From: Blautia sp. MSJ-9
GTDB lineage: Bacteria; Bacillota; Clostridia; Lachnospirales; Lachnospiraceae
Direction of reading: 5' to 3'
Length of the DNA stretch: 43,266 nt
Assembly: GCF_018919065.1 (NCBI RefSeq)
Contig: NZ_JAHLQG010000029.1
Location: forward strand, 1-43,266
The position numbers were made by a program, and so were the translations under genes. Positions 39,477-43,266 of this stretch are shown piece after piece. Under the pieces are notes generated by a model. That model was not told the origin of the DNA, searched no databases, and worked only from the letters and a program-made list of their open reading frames with translations. Position 1 is the first letter of the stretch; the number at the start of each line of letters is the position of its first letter.

Positions 39477-41453
39477 ATGATTGAGTGGAAACAAATGACG
39501 ATGCAGGAAGCAGAGAATAAAATGGAGGTGCTTCGGGAGATTTTTGATGTAGTCCGTCTCCTGAAAGGGAGTGATCTGCAGACTGACGAAATGGAAAGTA
39601 AGCTTGCAGGAAGAATAAATCTTTGCCAGTGTTATGCTTTCTGGAATAAAGATAAAAGATGTGAGAATTGCATTTCCCTTAAAGCACTGGAGGAAAAGAA
39701 ACAGACATCCAAAATTGAATTTCTCGATTCTGATATGTATCAGGTGTTTGCAAGGTATCTGGAGATTGATGATGAGCCCTATGTAATGGAAATGCTGAAA
39801 AAGCTGGACGAGAACACGCTGACTGATGAGAAAGGATATGAAAAACTGACGGAAAAGCTGACTGTATATAGCGAAAAGCTGTATAAGGATGTGCTGACAG
39901 GGGCGTATAACCGCAGATATTTTGAGGAAAAAGTCAAAAATATGTCTTTGAATGCCGGAGTTGCAGTTATCGATCTGGATGATTTCAAATTGTTCAATGA
40001 CACTTATGGTCATGATGGAGGAGACCTGGTACTGACAACCGTAGTGAATGTAATTCGGCATTATATCCGTCGTACGGATATTCTGGTGCGCTATGGAGGA
40101 GATGAATTTCTGCTGATCCTGCCCGGAATTGAGAAAGAAATCTTTTCACAGAAGCTCCGTATGATCCAGGAGAAGATCCATGCGACGCATATTCCGGGTT
40201 TTAATCGTCTGAAGCTTTCAGTGAGCATTGGTGGAGCTATGTTTACCCATGGCAGATTGGAGGAAGCAATCACCAAAGCAGACAGACTTATGTATATGGC
40301 CAAGGGACATAAAAATATAGTAGTAACCCGGTGGGAGCAGAAGCAAAATACAGACAAGATGGAAAAAAGGAACCTGCCCCAGCTTCTGGTCGTTGATGAT
40401 TCTGAAATGAACCGTGAGATACTTAAGGAAATTCTGGGAAAGGAATACCGGATACTGGAGGCCTGTGACGGAGAAGAGGCTCTGAAGATACTGGAGCAGC
40501 ATGGAACTGAAATCTCATTGGTCCTGTTGGATATTATTATGCCCAAAATGGATGGATTTGAAGTACTCGCCTATATGAACAGAGATAAATGGATCGAGGA
40601 TATACCGGTGATCATGATTTCCAGTGAAGAATCAGAGAGTTATATCCGTCGTGCCTATGAACTGGGGGCTTCGGATTATATAAGCAGACCATTTGATACC
40701 AAGGTGGTATATCAGAGAGTTATCAATATGATCAAGCTTTATGCCAAGCAAAGGCGTCTGATCCATCTGGTAACAGATCAGATTTATGAAAAAGAGAAAA
40801 ACAACCGTATGATGACCGGGATTCTCAGTCAGATTGTAGAGTTCCGAAATGGTGAAAGCGGACTTCATGTGTTGCATATTAATATTCTGACTCAGCTTTT
40901 GCTGGAGAAACTGACGCGAAAATCAGAGAATTACGATTTTTCCTGGTCTCAGCAGCATATGATCGCCACAGCCTCCGCACTTCATGATATCGGTAAGATT
41001 GGAATTGATGAAAAAATTCTGAACAAACCCGGTAGGCTTACAAAGGAAGAATTTGAAGCTATGAAACAGCACACGATCATAGGTGCCCGGATGCTTGACA
41101 GTCTGGAAATGTATCATGATGAAGAGATGATGAAATATGCCTATGAAATATGCCGCTGGCATCATGAACGTTATGATGGAAAAGGATATCCGGATGGCCT
41201 GAAGGGAGAAGAAATCCCTATATCTGCCCAGGTGGTCTCACTGGCAGATGTGTATGATGCCCTGGTAAGCGACAGGGTATATAAGAAAGCATATTCTCAT
41301 GAAAAGGCAATGGAGATGATCCTGAATGGAGAATGCGGAATGTTTAATCCTCTTCTTTTGGAATGTCTGGTGGAAATTCAGGATAAAGTACGCAAGGAAC
41401 TTGGTATTAAAGGTGTGAATGAATGTCTGGAATATCTGGAAGAGAGAAACTGA
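39477..41453 (+). CDS. GGDEF - receiver - HD-GYP cyclic di-GMP protein
   Basis: From ATG 39477 (GAGAGGCTGGGAA upstream) the 658-residue product has, in order: a Cys-rich N-terminal part (LCQCYAFWNKDKRCENC, residues 48-64), a GGDEF domain (RYGGDEFLLIL at about 206 with the RRTD inhibitory site five residues before), a receiver (LLVVDDSEMNREIL near 303; LLDIIMPKMDGFEVL) and an HD-GYP phosphodiesterase (ASALHDIGKIGIDEKIL near 500; WHHERYDGKGYPDGLKG). Both catalytic sites look intact, so it may both make and break cyclic di-GMP. The receiver's conserved Lys is Arg (YISRPFD). No membrane segment. The Cys cluster could bind a metal or heme. Confidence 0.93.
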   Translation: MIEWKQMTMQEAENKMEVLREIFDVVRLLKGSDLQTDEMESKLAGRINLCQCYAFWNKDKRCENCISLKALEEKKQTSKIEFLDSDMYQVFARYLEIDDEPYVMEMLKKLDENTLTDEKGYEKLTEKLTVYSEKLYKDVLTGAYNRRYFEEKVKNMSLNAGVAVIDLDDFKLFNDTYGHDGGDLVLTTVVNVIRHYIRRTDILVRYGGDEFLLILPGIEKEIFSQKLRMIQEKIHATHIPGFNRLKLSVSIGGAMFTHGRLEEAITKADRLMYMAKGHKNIVVTRWEQKQNTDKMEKRNLPQLLVVDDSEMNREILKEILGKEYRILEACDGEEALKILEQHGTEISLVLLDIIMPKMDGFEVLAYMNRDKWIEDIPVIMISSEESESYIRRAYELGASDYISRPFDTKVVYQRVINMIKLYAKQRRLIHLVTDQIYEKEKNNRMMTGILSQIVEFRNGESGLHVLHINILTQLLLEKLTRKSENYDFSWSQQHMIATASALHDIGKIGIDEKILNKPGRLTKEEFEAMKQHTIIGARMLDSLEMYHDEEMMKYAYEICRWHHERYDGKGYPDGLKGEEIPISAQVVSLADVYDALVSDRVYKKAYSHEKAMEMILNGECGMFNPLLLECLVEIQDKVRKELGIKGVNECLEYLEERN

Positions 41454-41511
41454 TAAAAATCCTCCCCGAATGGGAGATGGAAGACTTCAGCCGAATTTTT
41501 GGAAAAATATG

Positions 41512-41539
41512 TTGATTTTATGCCAGGCAGTGCTATACT
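41512..41539 (+). promoter_or_regulatory. Promoter of the secreted protein gene
   Basis: TTGATT (41512-41517), 16 bases, TATACT (41534-41539) with TGC before it (extended -10). Confidence 0.7.
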
Positions 41540-41649
41540 GAAAATAGAAAGGTACTACGTTATATCTATGGAAGATAAATATAGCAGCGACAGTCTCTTT
41601 CACTTTGCAACACAGAAACAATACAGTATTTCAAAGGAGGATAAGATTT

Positions 41650-42309
41650 GTGAAAAAGCATTTAAAACAATTTTTGGCAGTAGTCACAGTGCTGATAATG
41701 GTTCTGGCAGCTGTTCCGACATTTGCAGAGGAAGGAGTAAATTCCAGCAGAAATGTTTATGCACAGATCCATGCCCAGAAGGGATATATCCTTGGTTCAT
41801 ACCATCCAACAAAGACAACAGTAAAATGTACAATGTCAAAGAACCTTGGGAAAGTTAAGAAAACAAGACGTTCTGATGGTTATGACTGGTATTATTTTTA
41901 TCCTTCAAAGCCTGGAAAAACAATTGTTACAATTAAATCAAAAGATAAAACATCCAATTCACAAACTGAGACTGCAAAACATGCATTTACTATCTTGAAG
42001 TATCAGAATCCTGTTTCTTCCATAAAAATCGGAAGTACTAAAATTTCCGGAAGCAAGTTTAACAAGACGGATCGTATTTCTTTAAGCTATAATAAATATT
42101 CTCAGAAAAGTAATGCAATCAAGGTTGTGGCAAAAAAAGGCTGGACTTATGATGGTATAATGGCCTATGATAAAGCCGGAAATCAGATTGGTTATGATGT
42201 GCTCAAGAGTTTTCAGGCTGCTGGCGGAAAGGGTAATTATATTCTGAAAGCCGTATTCACAAACAAAAAAACAAAAGCAGCAGAAGCAGTAGAAATTGTG
42301 TTTAAATAA
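41650..42309 (+). CDS. Secreted protein of unknown function
   Basis: The start is GTG 41650, 9 bases from AAAGGAGG (41633-41640); the upstream frame to 41605 lies before the ribosome site. The 219-residue product has a signal peptide (KKHLKQFLAVVTVLIMVLAA, then a likely cut after TFA). The mature part is basic and beta-rich (VNSSRNVYAQIHAQKGYILG; KPGKTIVTIKSKD; a later ISLSYNKYSQKSN; YILKAVFTNKK), as in cell-surface Ig-like or bacterial adhesion domains. I do not recognise a named family and see no anchor (no LPXTG), so it should be released or bound to the wall by charge. Confidence 0.85.
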   Translation: MKKHLKQFLAVVTVLIMVLAAVPTFAEEGVNSSRNVYAQIHAQKGYILGSYHPTKTTVKCTMSKNLGKVKKTRRSDGYDWYYFYPSKPGKTIVTIKSKDKTSNSQTETAKHAFTILKYQNPVSSIKIGSTKISGSKFNKTDRISLSYNKYSQKSNAIKVVAKKGWTYDGIMAYDKAGNQIGYDVLKSFQAAGGKGNYILKAVFTNKKTKAAEAVEIVFK

Positions 42310-42341
42310 TAAGAATAGATACTTTGCAGAATAAATAATGT

Positions 42342-42400
42342 AAGCCATCTGATAGCGAAACTGGCAGACAGCCGGAAAGGATCATATCAGATGGCTTTTT
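42342..42400 (+). terminator. Terminator after the secreted protein
   Basis: AAGCCATCTGATA (42342-42354) pairs with TATCAGATGGCTT (42385-42397), then T to 42400. The loop includes a further CTGGC/GCCGG pair. Confidence 0.85.
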
Positions 42401-42416
42401 GCATACCATTCTTCCG

Positions 42417-42445
42417 TTGACATCCCACTTGCCATTTGTTACACT
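42417..42445 (+). promoter_or_regulatory. Strong orphan promoter
   Basis: TTGACA (42417-42422), 17 bases, TACACT (42440-42445), with TG one base before the -10. It has no gene within 250 bases; the transcript would run into the repeat region. Confidence 0.6.
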
Positions 42446-42451
42446 GAAATT

Positions 42452-42640
42452 ACATATCTGAAGAGACACGCTCTATTGTGCCGACAAGTTGATTCTTGAA
42501 ACAATCTTGCAGGATATGGACCGGTTGGGGTCGCACCCTCTGTCGGGAAAATAAAGAAACGAAATTTGTTTAAAAAGTTTTCTAAAGAAAGTATAAAATT
42601 CAACTAAGTCACAGACTGGCACCCATCCAGCCTGCGGCTT
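42452..42640 (+). ncRNA. Candidate small RNA from the orphan promoter
   Basis: The 190 bases after the promoter at 42417 have no frame with a ribosome site. They include the 17-base repeat CGGTTGGGGTCGCACCC (42522-42538) and end near AGCC-TGC-GGCT followed by five T (around 42,625-42,640), a weak terminator. Identity unknown. Confidence 0.3.
42522..42538 (+). repeat. 17-bp direct repeat, copy 1
   Basis: CGGTTGGGGTCGCACCC is identical to 43062-43078. It is followed by CTCTGTCGGGA, which recurs with one change (CTCTGCCGGGA) at 43016-43026. Confidence 0.8.
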
Positions 42641-42660
42641 TTTCACCCACTATTTTTGAG

Positions 42661-42689
42661 TTGACTTTTTGGCACATTGCGCATATACT
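42661..42689 (+). promoter_or_regulatory. Promoter of the antitoxin RNA
   Basis: TTGACT (42661-42666), 17 bases, TATACT (42684-42689). It drives a plus-strand transcript from about 42,696 towards the bidirectional terminator. Confidence 0.75.
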
Positions 42690-42695
42690 AACAGT

Positions 42696-42767
42696 AGCTA
42701 AGGAATGTGGTGAGATTCCTTGAAGCAAAACAAAAGCCCTCAGAGTGCCAGCTCTGGGGGCTTTCTT
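42696..42767 (+). ncRNA. Antisense antitoxin RNA of a type I toxin-antitoxin locus
   Basis: A transcript of about 70 bases starts after the promoter at 42661 and ends at the bidirectional terminator. It has a 5' hairpin AAGGAAT...ATTCCTT (42700-42721) whose loop carries AATGTGGTGAGA (42704-42715). That 12-mer is repeated at 42874-42885, where it is the complement of toxin codons 4-8. So this RNA can pair with the toxin mRNA both there and at the shared terminator. Layout as in the Fst/par locus of Enterococcus. Confidence 0.65.
42732..42764. terminator. Bidirectional terminator of the toxin-antitoxin locus
   Basis: AAAGCCCTCAGAG (42732-42745) pairs with CTCTGGGGGCTTT (42752-42764). T-rich sequence follows on the plus strand, and TTTTGTTTTG on the minus strand, so it works for both the antitoxin RNA and the toxin mRNA. 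Confidence 0.75.
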
Positions 42768-42806
42768 GCTCGTTACGGTGAGCTATTCCGTTTAGACTGT
42801 TGCTGT

Positions 42807-42896
42807 CTATCGTCTGCTGTCCAGCCATTTGCATATGTAGTAGCTAACTACGCCTGCTATAACAGAGACAAGAAATGTGGTGAGAATTTCTTCCAT
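42807..42896 (-). CDS. Small hydrophobic toxin (Fst/holin-like) of a type I TA system
   Basis: A 29-codon gene on the minus strand starts at ATG 42896-42894 with AGGAGG 8 bases upstream. The peptide begins MEEILTTFLVSVIAGVV, continues with a membrane stretch to YYIC, and ends in a charged tail, KWLDSRR. This layout, one helix and a tail with W-L-D/N-x-R/K, is that of type I toxins such as Fst and of the small 'holin-like' peptides of Firmicutes, which damage the membrane. Too short for most gene finders. A hairpin covers the ribosome site (42904-42923), and codons 4-8 lie in the 12-bp repeat shared with the antisense RNA. Confidence 0.7.
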   Translation of the reverse strand: MEEILTTFLVSVIAGVVSYYICKWLDSRR

Positions 42897-42903
42897 GGAG
42901 TCC

Positions 42904-42923
42904 ACCTCCTTTCTGCTGGAGGT
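42904..42923 (-). promoter_or_regulatory. Hairpin over the toxin ribosome site
   Basis: On the minus strand ACCTCC pairs perfectly with GGAGGT, the toxin's Shine-Dalgarno sequence, across 8 bases. Such a stem limits toxin translation in Fst-type mRNAs. Confidence 0.65.
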
Positions 42924-42937
42924 TCGACAGCTTTTTA

Positions 42938-42966
42938 AGTATAACATGTTTTAGAACAAATTGGAA
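42938..42966 (-). promoter_or_regulatory. Promoter of the toxin mRNA
   Basis: Minus-strand TGT-TATACT (-10 at 42943-42938 with an upstream TG) and a weak TTCCAA (42966-42961) at 17 bases. It gives an mRNA of about 200 bases with a 35-base leader. Confidence 0.55.
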
Positions 42967-43266
42967 TAGTAAAACCTGGCATGAGTTAACTGATAGAGGC
43001 AGTTAAGGGAGAACCCTCTGCCGGGACTGGTATTAATACTGAACAGGTCTGGCGGGGTCGTCGGTTGGGGTCGCACCCCAATGTGGTCAACCTAGCGTCA
43101 ACTTAGGGGCATATTAGTGAATATCCTCTAATGCAAACTACAAAATTAATCGGTTTATGACAGAAAACAGTTGCTGTTTTGTTGGAAACCAGAAGATTCA
43201 TAAAAATTGCCGCACTTAAATAAGCCTATTGATGAATGCTGGCTCTATTTTAAAAAGAAGCTTTTT
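42967..43266. other. Gene-free tail with repeats and hairpins
   Basis: No gene in about 300 bases. It holds AGAGGCAG...CTCTGCC folding options (42995-43022), the hairpin TTGGGG-TCGCA-CCCCAA (43065-43081) within the second 17-bp repeat, and AAAACAG-TTG-CTGTTTT (43164-43180). The window ends in AT-rich sequence. Confidence 0.5.
43062..43078 (+). repeat. 17-bp direct repeat, copy 2
   Basis: Identical to 42522-42538. Here the following CAA lets TTGGGG pair with CCCCAA. Confidence 0.8.

Noticed and set aside
41499..41858. 119-codon frame overlapping the secreted protein
   Set aside because: It is out of frame with the signal-peptide gene at 41650, begins before the -10 box of that gene's promoter and has low-complexity content.
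42915..42930. GGTTCGA as a tRNA T-loop
   Set aside because: No acceptor stem, anticodon arm or D-arm can be folded around it; it lies in the toxin mRNA leader.
42522..43078. CRISPR array
   Set aside because: Only two copies of a 17-bp repeat, 540 bases apart, with no regular spacers and no cas genes.

Overview
The window comes from a Gram-positive, low-GC anaerobe of the Clostridia, most probably a gut Lachnospiraceae (Blautia-like). Supporting signs are strong AGGAGG ribosome sites, TTG and GTG starts, the non-mevalonate (MEP) isoprenoid gene dxr, the gene order eno-secG-rnr-smpB and pyrH-frr-uppS-cdsA-dxr-rseP, and many proteins that read like Lachnospiraceae families.

Region 1 (1 to about 12,735) is the right-hand part of an integrated mobile element. 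It carries a divergent XRE regulator, an SOS-like cassette (Y-family polymerase, a stand-alone LexA DNA-binding domain, a small partner), sigma-like regulators, a PD-(D/E)XK 'transposase-like' nuclease, an XRE regulator with two near-identical 16-bp operators, a MazF toxin, and an integration module of three tandem, overlapping large serine recombinases. The element ends inside eno: the barrel-domain part of enolase starts in frame directly after a perfect inverted repeat, and the N-terminal part of eno is not in the window. Because secG, rnr and smpB follow, this is the native eno locus rather than a stray copy.

Region 2 (12.7 to 26.6 kb) is conserved core: secG, rnr, smpB, a cytidylate-kinase-like protein, then pyrH, frr, uppS, cdsA, dxr and rseP (UMP kinase, ribosome recycling, lipid and isoprenoid synthesis, site-2 protease). 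Between these blocks lies a graveyard of a sugar ABC transporter with a YesM/YesN two-component system, all three genes collapsed by internal deletions, and a lipoprotein.

Region 3 (26.7 to 39 kb) is metabolic and regulatory: a membrane diguanylate cyclase; a gallate decarboxylase-like set (LpdC/UbiD, LpdB/UbiX, LpdD) with a LysR regulator and a DUF554 membrane protein; and a GABA degradation set (PucR-type regulator, class III aminotransferase, 4-hydroxybutyrate dehydrogenase). The GABA operon has a perfect palindrome, a promoter and a terminator in its leader. The permease/kinase gene inside it is broken.

Region 4 (39 to 43.3 kb) has a toxin remnant, a GGDEF-receiver-HD-GYP protein, a secreted protein, and a gene-poor tail. 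In the tail I read a complete type I toxin-antitoxin locus: a 29-residue membrane peptide on the minus strand, facing a short antisense RNA on the plus strand, with a shared bidirectional terminator, matching 12-bp repeats and a hairpin over the toxin ribosome site. This locus and the recombinase-interrupted eno are the two most interesting signals.
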